From Ignavibacteriales bacterium CG_4_9_14_3_um_filter_30_11 (GTDB lineage Bacteria; Bacteroidota; Ignavibacteria; Ignavibacteriales; Ignavibacteriaceae): 34,876 bases of DNA. This document shows positions 7,413 through 16,054 of this stretch, one piece after another. The first letter of the stretch is position 1; every line of letters begins with the position of its first letter. The translations under genes and the position numbers were made by a program. The stretch is from NCBI GenBank assembly GCA_002790365.1, contig PFVA01000006.1, positions 3,992-38,867 on the forward strand, given 5' to 3'. The notes below the pieces were generated by a model. It did no database searches. It was not told the origin of the DNA and saw only the letters and a list, made by a program, of their open reading frames with translations.

Positions 7413-8666
7413 ATGAACTCAAATATTTATTCCGATATCCAATTACAAATTCAATCAGAGATGAGGGCATTTGTAAAAGAGGATGTACCGCGTCAACTTC
7501 TTTTAGACCTTGACGCAGATAAAATTAGATTTCCCAGAGAATTTATTGAGAAAGCCGCACAAAGAAATTTATTAGGATTAAGGTTTCCCAAAGAATATGG
7601 CGGACGAGATTTAAGCTGGAAAGAAGAAGTAATAGCTTTAGAAGAAATTGGGGTGCTTGGTACAACTTTACCTTGCCTTTATTCATTAGTCAGTATTGTT
7701 GGTGAAGCCATTAATAAATTTGGTACAACAAAACAAAAAGAAAAATATCTTGTCACAACTCTTGCTGGTAAACTTACTACAGCAGAAGGATTAACCGAAC
7801 CCCGTGGCGGCTCGGATTTTTTTGGAGCAACAACTACTGCTAAACGGGATGGTGATTATTATATTCTTAACGGGCAAAAAAGATTTATCGTTGGTGCTGA
7901 AGGGGCGGATTATTTTTTAATTTATGCTCGCACTGGAACTGATGAACGAGGGAAAGGTTTAATGAGCGCTTTTCTGGTGGATAGAAAAATGGGGGTTGAA
8001 GTAAAACATATTTATGGTTTGATGGGTACAAGAGGCGGCGGAACAGGAAGAATCATATTGCGGAATGTAAAAGTACCAAAAGAAAACCTGATTGGTGAAG
8101 AAAATAAAGCAGAAGAAATTTTTAATCAGATGATGATTCCGGAACGTATGACAAGTGCTGCCGGTGCATTAGGAATGGCACGTTCAGCTTTAGAAATAGC
8201 TGCACATTACAGCAACAAACGAAAAGCATTTGGTAAAAAAATCCGTTCTTTTGAAGCGGTTAGTTTTATGATTGCCGATAGTTTAACAAAGTTAGATGCT
8301 GCAAGAGCATTAGTTCATTCAACAGCACAGGTAATTGATAATAATGTAGATGCTTCTTTACAAAGGCGACTTGTTTCTGAATCTAAAAAATTTGCTACTG
8401 ATACTGCCTGGGAAGTTATTAATAATGCCATGCAAGTTATGGGAGGAATTGGTTATACTAATGTTTTCCCTATTGAAAGAATGCTGCGCGATACAAGACT
8501 TATTATGATATGGACAGGTACAAATGAAATTATGAATCTTGTTATACAACACGAGTATTTTAAACAGCTGCTTACATCGGATGGCGAGTTTGTAGAAAAG
8601 AATATTCGTGATATTGAAAAAGATGCAGCAGATTCCGATAAATTTGAAGAAAAAGTATATGAATAA
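7413..8666 (+). CDS. Acyl-CoA dehydrogenase, IVD/LCAD-type active site
   Basis: This FAD enzyme makes the alpha-beta double bond in acyl-CoA during fatty-acid or branched-chain catabolism. The 417-residue product has the standard three-domain layout: helical N-domain, [13 protein letters not shown] in the middle, and C-domain RKAFGK and [21 protein letters not shown]. The usual catalytic Glu of the YEGT motif is Thr368 here (IWTGTNE). A Glu lies instead at 244 in [16 protein letters not shown], where isovaleryl-CoA and long-chain dehydrogenases keep theirs. An active enzyme of that subtype is therefore likely; the substrate is not known. AGGAA (7400-7404) lies eight bases before the ATG. No electron-transfer flavoprotein gene is nearby. 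Confidence 0.9.
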   Translation: MNSNIYSDIQLQIQSEMRAFVKEDVPRQLLLDLDADKIRFPREFIEKAAQRNLLGLRFPKEYGGRDLSWKEEVIALEEIGVLGTTLPCLYSLVSIVGEAINKFGTTKQKEKYLVTTLAGKLTTAEGLTEPRGGSDFFGATTTAKRDGDYYILNGQKRFIVGAEGADYFLIYARTGTDERGKGLMSAFLVDRKMGVEVKHIYGLMGTRGGGTGRIILRNVKVPKENLIGEENKAEEIFNQMMIPERMTSAAGALGMARSALEIAAHYSNKRKAFGKKIRSFEAVSFMIADSLTKLDAARALVHSTAQVIDNNVDASLQRRLVSESKKFATDTAWEVINNAMQVMGGIGYTNVFPIERMLRDTRLIMIWTGTNEIMNLVIQHEYFKQLLTSDGEFVEKNIRDIEKDAADSDKFEEKVYE

Positions 8667-8692
8667 TTTGGTAACAGATAAAAATTAATATT

Positions 8693-8748
8693 GGTAAATT
8701 ATTTCATCTAAAAAAGAAGTTTTAGGAGGATATAATCTTGTTCGGTAG
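8693..8748 (+). pseudogene. Remnant of a second cfa 3' end
   Basis: These 56 bases align without gaps to the last 56 bases of the intact cfa gene (7141-7196), with 45 identities. The reading frame would give IISSKKEVLGGYNLVR and a stop, against IVLSKKGVLGGYNSVR and a stop in cfa. A CAA codon has become TAA near the start of the match. Weaker similarity continues about 20 bases upstream and then stops at the acyl-CoA dehydrogenase end. It looks like the stub of a deleted cfa paralogue or a recombination scar. Confidence 0.75.
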
Positions 8749-8755
8749 TTATCAG

Positions 8756-8826
8756 TCATTGTGAGAAATGAGAGTCTCTAATCTTAAGGAAAACTACAGA
8801 TTGCTTCGCTTTGCTAGCAATGACAG
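8756..8826. repeat. TCATTGCGA-family palindromic repeat
   Basis: Arms TCATTGTGAGA and CTAGCAATGACA surround an inner ACAGATTGCTTCGCT segment. The unit lies directly before the next gene and directly after the cfa remnant. Confidence 0.8.
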
Positions 8827-8841
8827 AAAAGGAAAAATATT

Positions 8842-10104
8842 ATGGAAATATTTTCACAAATACCAAAAGACTTAATCAACTTTTTGTTGGTTGTTCTTTT
8901 CTCTTTACTAATTGGTCTTGAGCAGAGGAGACTGCATATTGAACTTGAGTTTGAATCACTCTTTGGTACAGATCGTACGATCACTCTTGTCGGAATTTTT
9001 GGTTTTATTCTTTACATACTCAGTCCAGAAACTCTTACATTATTTTTTGCCGGTGGTTTTGTTCTTGCCGCATTACTTGGAGTTTATTATTTCAACAAGA
9101 TTAAAGTTAAAAACCAATGGGGATTAACTTCTGTAGTTATCGCTCTTATTACTTATTGTCTTACTCCGCTTGTTTATTTACAACCGCCCTGGATGGTGAT
9201 GTTAATCTTCGTAACAATTTTGATAGTAGTAGAGATGAAAGAAAGTTTATTTCAGTTTTCAAAAAAATTTGACAGGAACGAATTCACAACACTTGCAAAG
9301 TTTATAATTATTGCAGGAATAGTTTTACCATTACTGCCGTACGATCCGATATCTAAATGGATTAATATTTCTGCTTATCAAATTTGGTTATCAATAGTAG
9401 CCGTTTCCAGTATTTCTTATTTCAGCTATTTGTTAAAAAAGTTTGTGTTCCCAAATTCCGGAATAATTTTATCAGCCGTTTTGGGTGGATTATACAGCAG
9501 CACGGCAACTACAATTATACTAGCTAAAAAAAGCAAAGAAGAAAATGATGCTGTTTTAATCACATCCGGAATACTTGCTGCAACCGGAATGATGTACATC
9601 CGAATATTAATTCTCGCTTGGATTTTCAATATCAATGTTGCTATGATATTACTCCCTTATTTTATGGGATTTATAATTATAAGTGCTGCGTTAATTGCCT
9701 TGCTTCAGATAAAAAGTAAAACATCTAATGATGAAGCATTAAAAGTAAACAACACACAAAATCCATTAGAGTTTAAAACTGCTTTAGTATTTGGATTACT
9801 TTTTGGATTCTTTGCAGTACTAACAAACCTTGTTGTTGCTAATTATGGAAATATGGGAGTAAATATTATTTCATTAATAGTTGGTGTTACTGATATTGAT
9901 CCTTATATACTAAATTTATTTCAGCTGACTGACAGTAGTTTCCATTTCAATACAATTGTAAATGCAACTATTATTGCATCAGCAAGCAACAATCTTATTA
10001 AAATGATTTACACTTTGATTTTAGGTGAACCAAAAATTAAAAGAAATATTGTAATTGGTTTTTCTGTTTTGATTATTGCAAGCATTTTTTCGGTTGTTAT
10101 TTGA
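8842..10104 (+). CDS. MgtC/DUF4010-family membrane protein
   Basis: This 420-residue, very hydrophobic inner-membrane protein has about a dozen predicted helices. The N-terminal part resembles MgtC/SapB proteins (LLIGLEQRR, then FGTDRTITLVGIFGFIL). The C-terminal part has the DUF4010 signature GGLYSSTATTIILAKKSKEE and a final section with repeated asparagines (TIVNATIIASASNNLIKMIYTLILG). MgtC-like proteins are linked to Mg2+ limitation and membrane potential; the activity of this two-domain type is unknown. AAAGGAAAAA precedes the ATG. It stands alone between repeats. Confidence 0.85.
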   Translation: MEIFSQIPKDLINFLLVVLFSLLIGLEQRRLHIELEFESLFGTDRTITLVGIFGFILYILSPETLTLFFAGGFVLAALLGVYYFNKIKVKNQWGLTSVVIALITYCLTPLVYLQPPWMVMLIFVTILIVVEMKESLFQFSKKFDRNEFTTLAKFIIIAGIVLPLLPYDPISKWINISAYQIWLSIVAVSSISYFSYLLKKFVFPNSGIILSAVLGGLYSSTATTIILAKKSKEENDAVLITSGILAATGMMYIRILILAWIFNINVAMILLPYFMGFIIISAALIALLQIKSKTSNDEALKVNNTQNPLEFKTALVFGLLFGFFAVLTNLVVANYGNMGVNIISLIVGVTDIDPYILNLFQLTDSSFHFNTIVNATIIASASNNLIKMIYTLILGEPKIKRNIVIGFSVLIIASIFSVVI

Positions 10105-10132
10105 TTTGAATTACATTTTGGGAAACTGGATG

Positions 10133-10170
10133 TCATTGCAATGGACGATAGTCCCGAAGCAATCTCTAAA
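10133..10170. repeat. Half unit of the TCATTGCGA-family repeat
   Basis: Only the left half is present: TCATTGCAATGGACGATAG followed by TCCCGAAGCAATCTCTAAA, 50 bases before the patatin gene. Confidence 0.75.
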
Positions 10171-10220
10171 AAAATGAATAAATAAAAAATTTATTAATTC
10201 TAAAAAACAGAATAACATTT

Positions 10221-11139
10221 ATGTCAAAATTTGGATTAGCCCTTGGCGGCGGCGGTGCAAGAGGTTTGGCTCACATTGGTTTGCTAAAAGTTCTTGATGA
10301 AGAAAATATAAAGATTCATTCGATTACCGGATGCAGTATGGGCGCACTTGTTGGCGGATTATACGCTTATTACGGTAATGCAAAAGAAGTTGAAGATTTT
10401 ATTTTAAAAGCAATCAAGCATCCAAAATTTGTTGAGCTTGGAACTGATAAATTAAAAGAGAATAATAAAAAACCGGACAAGAGTTATTTCGAACAATTCT
10501 ATGATTACATTGGAACGAGAATACAAGCTTTGAAAGCGCTAAATCGTCTTTCCTATTTTGATGAAGAATTAGCAAAGGAAATTTATCAGATGATTCCGGA
10601 TTCACCGATTGAAAAATCTAAAAATTAAATATTCTGCAATCGCCACAGATTTACTTTCCGGCGAAGAAATTAATTTTACCAGAGGAAGTTTAAGACAGGT
10701 AATAAAAGCAAGTTCGGCAATACCGGGAATTTTTCCACTGGTTAGATTAGATAATTATTTTTTAATTGATGGAAGTGCATCTGAAAGTGTACCTGCTGGC
10801 AGAGCGCGTGAAATTGGCGCCGATAGAGTTTTAGGTGTTGATGTAACGCGATGCATTAAAACAATTGATCAGCCGCAAAATGTTTTTGAAATACTTTATC
10901 GCGCGGAGGATATTACTTCGTTTCATCTTTCTGTTTTAAGATTAAGAGAAGCTGATTTAGTTATTCGTCCGCAGGTACGACATTTAACCTGGGCTGATTT
11001 TGATATGACCAGAGAAATAATTACTGCTGGTGAAAAAGCCGCTAAAGAGAATCTTGCTGAAATTAAGAAACTTGTTAATCGTAATTCTTATCTTTTAGAG
11101 ATTGAGCATTATATTAAAAAATTAAAAGGTGATGTTTAA
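10221..11139 (+). pseudogene. Patatin-like phospholipase (RssA/NTE type) interrupted by a one-base frameshift
   Basis: Patatin-like enzymes deacylate phospholipids through a Ser-Asp dyad. The first frame has the oxyanion loop [12 protein letters not shown] and nucleophile motif GCSMG (Ser39). It stops at 10626-10628 just after DSPIEKSKN. The second frame carries the rest: [29 protein letters not shown] and the Asp motif LIDGSAS (DGG is more usual). Removing one A from the five-A run at 10612-10616 restores [16 protein letters not shown] and one 305-residue protein of normal length. Both halves look well conserved, so the shift is recent or a sequencing error in a homopolymer. The glpD gene starts 17 bases after the stop. 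Confidence 0.85.
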
Positions 11140-11156
11140 CCTAAAGCAGCTTATTA

Positions 11157-12725
11157 ATGAACAGAGAATTTCTACTTTTAAATTTAAAATCTAATCCCGG
11201 CAAAATTTGGGATGTTATAATTATCGGCGGCGGCGCAACAGGTTTAGGTGCTGCAGTTGATGCGGCATCAAGAGGATTTGAAACTTTACTTGTTGAGCAA
11301 TCTGATTTTGCAAAAGGCACATCAAGCAGAAGCACAAAATTAGCTCACGGCGGAGTTAGATATTTAGCGCAAGGCGATCTTTCATTGGTATTCGAAGCAC
11401 TTCACGAACGCGGATTGCTTTTACAAAACGCTCCTCATTTGGTAAGGAATCAACAATTTATTATCCCCATTTATGAATGGTGGGAAGGTCCGTTTTATAA
11501 TATCGGAATGAAAGTTTATGATTTGATGGCTGGGAAATATGGACTCGGTCCTTCACAAAAAATTTCTAAAGAAGAGACACTAAATGCAATTCCAAATCTT
11601 GACCCAAATGGGTTGCTTGGCGGTGTAATTTATTGCGATGGACAATTTGATGATTCACGTCTCGCAATAAATCTTGCTCAAACAGCAGTTGATAATGGCG
11701 CAACCGTTCTTAACTATATCAAAGCCATTGGATTTACAAAGGATGAAAGCGGATTATTGAACGGGATTAAATTACTGGATGTTGAAAGCAACGAAATATT
11801 TTTTGTAAAAGGCAAATCATTTATAAATGCTGCCGGAATTTTTGTTGGTGATATCAGGATGATGGATGAAGAAAAATCTGCAAACTCGGTAATTCTTAGC
11901 CGCGGAGCTCATATTGTTCTTGATAAATCTTTTCTTCAAGGTGATTCAGCAATTATGATTCCACATACTTCTGATGGCAGAGTTTTATTTGCTGTGCCGT
12001 GGCATAACAAAGTAATCATTGGCACCACAGATACAGAAGTTAAAGAACCATCACTTGAACCAAGAGCATCGGAAGAAGAAATTGATTTTCTGTTAAAAAC
12101 TTCTGCGAAATATTTATGTAAAGATCCAAAGCGAGAAGATGTGTTAAGTGTTTTTGCCGGCTTGCGACCACTGGCAATCTCTAACGGTAATATTATTCCG
12201 ACAAAAGATATTTCCAGGAAACATCAAATCACTGTTTCGATTTCCGGCTTAATAACAATTACCGGAGGCAAGTGGACGATCTACAGAAAGATGGCTGAAG
12301 ATGTAATTGATAAGGCAATTTTAGTATGCGGACTTGCTGAGATAGAATGTGTTACTAAAAATCTTCCTATTCACGGTTATTTGAAGAACACAAATTTTGA
12401 AGAACCACTTTACTATTATGGAATAGATAAGAAACAAATTGAAGAAACTTTGATTTCGGTAAATTCGGAACTTAAAGAAAAACTTCATCCATCGTTTCCA
12501 TATTTAAAAGCAGAAGTAATTTGGGCAGCTCGTAAAGAAATGGCAAGAACAGTTGAGGATTTTTTAGCACGCAGATCGAGAGCTTTATTACTGAATGCAA
12601 AAGCAAGTATAGAAATGGCACCGGAAGTTGCAAAATTAATGGCGAAAGAGTTACACAAAGATTCTATGTGGATTAAAAATCAAATTGAAGAATTTACTCA
12701 GCTTGCTAAAGATTATGTGTGTTAA
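11157..12725 (+). CDS. glpD: FAD-dependent glycerol-3-phosphate dehydrogenase
   Basis: This enzyme oxidises sn-glycerol-3-phosphate to dihydroxyacetone phosphate at the inner membrane and passes electrons to quinone. The 522-residue product starts with the FAD Rossmann motif DVIIIGGGATGLGAA (residues 19-33). It has SSRSTKLAHGGVRYL, the substrate-loop segment RGAHIVLD, PWHNKVIIGTTDTE and TGGKWTIYRKMAED, all typical of GlpD. Length is normal. No strong Shine-Dalgarno is visible. It directly follows the patatin gene, and a glycerophosphodiesterase lies downstream. The group could turn phospholipid into glycerol-3-phosphate and then a glycolytic intermediate. No glpK or glpF is present in the window. 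Confidence 0.95.
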   Translation: MNREFLLLNLKSNPGKIWDVIIIGGGATGLGAAVDAASRGFETLLVEQSDFAKGTSSRSTKLAHGGVRYLAQGDLSLVFEALHERGLLLQNAPHLVRNQQFIIPIYEWWEGPFYNIGMKVYDLMAGKYGLGPSQKISKEETLNAIPNLDPNGLLGGVIYCDGQFDDSRLAINLAQTAVDNGATVLNYIKAIGFTKDESGLLNGIKLLDVESNEIFFVKGKSFINAAGIFVGDIRMMDEEKSANSVILSRGAHIVLDKSFLQGDSAIMIPHTSDGRVLFAVPWHNKVIIGTTDTEVKEPSLEPRASEEEIDFLLKTSAKYLCKDPKREDVLSVFAGLRPLAISNGNIIPTKDISRKHQITVSISGLITITGGKWTIYRKMAEDVIDKAILVCGLAEIECVTKNLPIHGYLKNTNFEEPLYYYGIDKKQIEETLISVNSELKEKLHPSFPYLKAEVIWAARKEMARTVEDFLARRSRALLLNAKASIEMAPEVAKLMAKELHKDSMWIKNQIEEFTQLAKDYVC

Positions 12726-12730
12726 ATTTG

Positions 12731-13002
12731 TCATTGCGAGTTACAAATAAAAGCGTTGCTTTTATATATCAAAAGAATGACTTTATCGTCATTGCGAACG
12801 AGCCTGCCTGTCCGGTAGGCAGGTCCTCTCGAGTGAAGCAATCTCAGAAGTTCTAAAAGTGAGACCGCTTCGTTCCTCGCAGTGACAAAATGTAGGATGT
12901 CATTAGTAGGGACGATAGTTCTGAAGCAATCTCACTAGAATCAACAGATTGCCTCACCCACTGAGCCTGCCTGCGATAGACAGGGCGGGATTAGCAATGA
13001 CA
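12731..13002. repeat. TCATTGCGA-family repeat cluster between glpD and the glycerophosphodiesterase
   Basis: The gap of about 300 bases holds no gene. It contains at least three units or part-units: one at 12731-12780, one at 12789-12886 with an inner GCCTGCCTGTCCGGTAGGC palindrome, and one at 12898-13002 ending TTAGCAATGACA with GAGCCTGCCTGCGATAGACA inside. Two of the three inner blocks are variants of the CCTGCC...GGCAGG hairpin also seen at 2560-2582. Confidence 0.85.
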
Positions 13003-13026
13003 GAGAAATGATAGAACAAAATTGAT

Positions 13027-13824
13027 ATGCAAACAAACACAAATACACAAACAATAATCGTAGCGCATCGCGGTGCCTCTTATGCAGCTCCGGAGAACAC
13101 AATTCCTTCTTTTGAATTGGCATTTAAAGAAGAAGCTGATTTTATTGAAGGTGATTTTTGGCTTACAAAAGATAATGAGATTGTTTGCATACACGATCCC
13201 GATACTAAAAGAGTAACAGAAAAAAAAATAAAAATAAAAGTTCGGTCATCAGAATTATCTGAACTTAAAAAATTAGATGTTGGTTCCTGGAAGAGCAATA
13301 ATTACATAGGAACAACAATTCCAACTCTTCAAGAGGTGCTTGGGATAATTCCCGAAGGCAAAGGGATTTACATTGAAATAAAAGATGACCGCGAAATTTT
13401 TATTGAGAAACTTAGAGAAATATTAAACCAGTTCCCGATTCAAAAAGATAGAATCAGAATAATTGCATTTAATCCAAACGCAGTACAGTCGGCAAAAAAA
13501 TATTTACCTGAGATAGAAACTTATTGGCTGTTTGGATGGTATTTTTCAAAAAAGAAATGCTTAAAATCATTAGCACAAAAAAGATTGATGCAAACGCTTA
13601 AAACACTTAACTGTGATGGCATAGATGTAAATGCAGCGCCATATATTGATGAAAAACTTGTAAAATCTTTGCGGGTAAATAAATTAGATTTTTGTGCATA
13701 TGATGTTGATAAAGTTGAGGATGCTATAAGATTGATCAATCTTGGTATTGATTCAATTACAACAAATTCACCATTGAAGATGAGAGAAGAAATTAAAAAA
13801 ATTATTGCTATAGAACGAAAGTGA
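13027..13824 (+). CDS. Glycerophosphodiester phosphodiesterase (GDPD, cytosolic type)
   Basis: The enzyme hydrolyses deacylated phospholipids to glycerol-3-phosphate and an alcohol. The 265-residue TIM-barrel protein has catalytic His14-Arg15 in VAHRGAS, PENT (Glu23), the metal ligands Glu41 and Asp43 in EGDFW and the second catalytic His56 in CIHD. PTLQEVL and YIEIKDD follow. There is no signal peptide, so it resembles cytosolic UgpQ rather than periplasmic GlpQ. Its product is the substrate of the upstream glpD. No clear ribosome binding site precedes the ATG. Confidence 0.92.
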   Translation: MQTNTNTQTIIVAHRGASYAAPENTIPSFELAFKEEADFIEGDFWLTKDNEIVCIHDPDTKRVTEKKIKIKVRSSELSELKKLDVGSWKSNNYIGTTIPTLQEVLGIIPEGKGIYIEIKDDREIFIEKLREILNQFPIQKDRIRIIAFNPNAVQSAKKYLPEIETYWLFGWYFSKKKCLKSLAQKRLMQTLKTLNCDGIDVNAAPYIDEKLVKSLRVNKLDFCAYDVDKVEDAIRLINLGIDSITTNSPLKMREEIKKIIAIERK

Positions 13825-13847
13825 TTCTAACATCATTATCAAAACAA

Positions 13848-13886
13848 TAGATTGTTTCTCCCGACTTCGTTTGGATCGCAACGACT
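13848..13886. repeat. Last half unit of the TCATTGCGA-family repeat
   Basis: The right half only is present: AATAGATTGTTTCTCCCGAC then TTCGTTTGGATCGCAACGAC. It closely matches the right half of the unit at 5930-5970. I found no further copies between here and the end of the window. Confidence 0.65.
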
Positions 13887-13905
13887 AAATAAATAAAGGA
13901 AAATC

Positions 13906-14802
13906 ATGGCACACAATCATTCACATAATCGCGGAACAGGAACTTCAAAAAAAAATCTGCTCATAACTATGGCTCTGAACTTTTTCATAACCATAGCAGA
14001 AGTAATTGGTGGATTTATTTCCGGCAGCTTATCACTTATCTCGGATGCACTGCACAATTTTAGCGATGGTATTGCAATCATCATCACATACATTGCAATG
14101 CGTTTAAGCAAGAGACCCAAAACTTTCAAATATACATTTGGATTAAAACGTGCAGAGATTATTGCAGCAATAATAAACGCTAGCAGTCTTATTATTATCA
14201 GTTTCTTTTTAATTAAAGAAGCGATTGAACGATTCTATCATCCTACGGAAATCACCGGAAGCCTGATGTTGATTATAGCTGCATTAGGATTGTTTGCAAA
14301 TGTGGCAGGAACACTGTTTCTTAAAAAAGGTTCTGAAAGTAATCTCAACATCCGCGCAGCTTACTTTCATTTATTGAGCGATGCTGTTTCATCTCTTGCT
14401 GTTATTATAGGTGCAGTTTTTATTATTTTCTACAAAATATATTGGATTGATCAGCTCTTAACAATTCTTATTTCTCTTTACATCTTAAAAGAAACTTATG
14501 AGATAGTAAAAGAATCACTTGATATTGTTATGATGTCCTCGCCGGAAGGGATAGATTTAAATGAGTTAAAAATTTTAGTGGAGTCTTTAAACGGAGTAAA
14601 AAATGTTCATCATATTCATTTGTGGAAATTAAATGATAACGATACACACTTTGAAGCTCACATTGAAGTTGAAGATATGACAGTAAGCAAAACTGCAGAA
14701 ATTCAGAAGTTAATAGAACATGAATTACACGAGCGTTATGAAATCAATCATACAACACTGCAATTTGAATGTGATAAGTGTGAAGTAAAAAATATAGTTT
14801 AA
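13906..14802 (+). CDS. czcD: Cation diffusion facilitator, Zn/Cd exporter (CzcD/ZitB type)
   Basis: This inner-membrane antiporter expels Zn2+ and similar ions. The 298-residue product has a His-rich N-terminus (HNHSHN), six hydrophobic helices and a C-terminal cytosolic domain. The metal site is His50/Asp54 in helix 2 (SDALHNFSD) and His155/Asp159 in helix 5 (FHLLSDAVSS). The His in helix 2 is the pattern of Zn/Cd-selective members. The C-terminal domain has HHIHLWKLND and FEAHIEVED, and ends with CDKC. The arsR gene starts 60 bases downstream, so metal control of czcD by that regulator is possible, but its operator lies after czcD. Confidence 0.93.
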   Translation: MAHNHSHNRGTGTSKKNLLITMALNFFITIAEVIGGFISGSLSLISDALHNFSDGIAIIITYIAMRLSKRPKTFKYTFGLKRAEIIAAIINASSLIIISFFLIKEAIERFYHPTEITGSLMLIIAALGLFANVAGTLFLKKGSESNLNIRAAYFHLLSDAVSSLAVIIGAVFIIFYKIYWIDQLLTILISLYILKETYEIVKESLDIVMMSSPEGIDLNELKILVESLNGVKNVHHIHLWKLNDNDTHFEAHIEVEDMTVSKTAEIQKLIEHELHERYEINHTTLQFECDKCEVKNIV

Positions 14803-14834
14803 AAATTATTTTGAGTACACTTCTTCCTTCCTTG

Positions 14835-14856
14835 TATTTCGGTATATAACGAAATA
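14835..14856. promoter_or_regulatory. Probable ArsR operator
   Basis: TATTTCG (14835-14841) and CGAAATA (14850-14856) are perfect complements around a near-palindromic GTATATAA. The 22-base site sits six bases before the arsR start codon, the usual place for an autoregulatory ArsR/SmtB site. The half-site ATTTCGTTA, read on the other strand, also occurs next to the NorR-like gene (20544-20552). Confidence 0.6.
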
Positions 14857-14862
14857 GAATAA

Positions 14863-15207
14863 ATGAAAGAATCATCAAATATCTTCAAAGTACTCTCTGA
14901 TAAAAACCGACTCAGAATATTGAAAATGCTTCAATATCGTCCACTTTGTGTTTGTGAAATTACCAGCATTTTAAAGTTAGCGCCATCTACAATTTCACAG
15001 CATTTAAGCTTGCTGAAAAAAGCTGGCTTTATTACTGAACACAGAGAAGGTAGATGGAATAGTTATTCTATAAATCGCAGCCCTGAAGATGAGAGAATTA
15101 CAGCAATTTTAACTTCACTCGATTTTTGGATTGCTGATCTAAATGAAGTTGATTCTGACCGAAGTAAGCTTAAATCAGTCAATAAATTTTTACTAACTTC
15201 TAAATAA
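14863..15207 (+). CDS. arsR: ArsR/SmtB-family repressor with CVC metalloid motif
   Basis: This 114-residue winged-helix regulator releases DNA when it binds As(III), Sb(III) or a soft metal. The motif RPLCVCEI (Cys29, Cys31) corresponds to the ELCVCDL metalloid site in the recognition-helix region of E. coli ArsR. The DNA-reading segment APSTISQHLSLLKKAGFI and wing EHREGRWNSYSI follow. A palindrome overlaps its 5' region, which supports autoregulation. It heads a thioredoxin/CcdA module rather than the main ars operon. It may also act in trans on the operon at the window start, whose promoter lies outside. Confidence 0.92.
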   Translation: MKESSNIFKVLSDKNRLRILKMLQYRPLCVCEITSILKLAPSTISQHLSLLKKAGFITEHREGRWNSYSINRSPEDERITAILTSLDFWIADLNEVDSDRSKLKSVNKFLLTSK

Positions 15208-15270
15208 ATTTTAATAATGATTAACATAAAAACATTGAATACCGAATTATGATTATAATGTTAAAAAAAT

Positions 15271-15526
15271 ATGGAAAATGTCAATATGCTTTCTGTAAAA
15301 ATACTTGGGGCTGGCTGTTCAAAATGCAAAACTCTTGAAGCCAAGGTTAGAAATATAGTAACAAATAATAATATTCAAGCTGAAAATAACAAAAGTGGAA
15401 AATATAAACGAAATGATGAGCTACGGAATTATGATGACACCGGCTCTGGTTGTTAATGAAACCGTGAAAAGTTATGGCATAATACCTAAGGATGAACAAA
15501 TTCTTAATTGGTTAAAGGAAAATTGA
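15271..15526 (+). pseudogene. Small redox-active disulfide protein (mini-thioredoxin) with a one-base frameshift
   Basis: The family is a glutaredoxin-sized thioredoxin with CxxC, common near arsR and permease genes. The first frame gives SVKILGAGCSKCKTLEAKV and then runs into an early stop at 15454-15456. Removing one A from the run at 15383-15386 continues into ITKVENINEMMSYGIMMT, PALVVNETVKSYGIIP and NWLKEN, the normal family ending with its cis-Pro TPAL motif. The corrected protein is about 79 residues from ATG 15286 (GGAAA eight bases upstream) or 84 from ATG 15271. The next gene begins one base after the corrected stop, so the true gene clearly extended there. Confidence 0.85.
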
Positions 15527-15527
15527 A

Positions 15528-15944
15528 ATGCTTAAAAAATTAATATTTCAACTATTCATTAAATATTCTTTACTGTTATTGCTTTTATTTAGTCTTACAC
15601 ATTGTGAAGTTCAAAAGGCTGAAGAATCAAATAGTGTAATTGAAAGTACAAAATCGCAAGTAACTTTCATCGAACTTGGTTCTGTAAATTGCATTCCTTG
15701 TAAAATGATGCAGCCAGTTATGAAAGCAATTGAGGCAAAATACGGCTCACAAGTAAAGGTCGTTTTTTATGATGTATGGACAAGAGAACAGCAAATATAT
15801 GCTGAGGTTTATAAAATTAAACTAATACCAACCCAAATATTTCTTGATGAAAAAGTGAAAGAGTTCCACAGACATAAGGGATTTTATCCGGAAGGGGAAA
15901 TTGATAAAGTGTTTCAAAGTAAAGGCTTGAAAATTGTAAAATAG
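15528..15944 (+). CDS. Thioredoxin-fold lipoprotein
   Basis: This 138-residue protein has an N-terminal membrane segment (KYSLLLLLLFSLTHC) ending in a lipobox-like LTHC, so Cys26 may be lipidated; His at position -1 is unusual. A thioredoxin domain follows with CIPC (Cys55, Cys58) and the cis-Pro loop LIPTQIF. It probably works on the periplasmic side as a disulfide reductase, taking electrons from the CcdA-like protein encoded next. The ATG overlaps the end of the mini-thioredoxin gene region, which indicates an operon. Confidence 0.85.
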   Translation: MLKKLIFQLFIKYSLLLLLLFSLTHCEVQKAEESNSVIESTKSQVTFIELGSVNCIPCKMMQPVMKAIEAKYGSQVKVVFYDVWTREQQIYAEVYKIKLIPTQIFLDEKVKEFHRHKGFYPEGEIDKVFQSKGLKIVK

Positions 15945-16054
15945 TATTATCAATATCAAATATTTCATGTTGGAATCTAAAAATTGTTTAAGTCAATATT
16001 CACTTTTATAATAATATAGACCTTTATGTTATTAAAAAAGTAATTGGAGAAAAA

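Noticed and set aside
10601-10640. Programmed ribosomal frameshift in the patatin gene
   Set aside because: Patatin-like proteins are not known to need one, the five-A run is short, and no stimulatory structure is evident; mutation or sequencing error is simpler.
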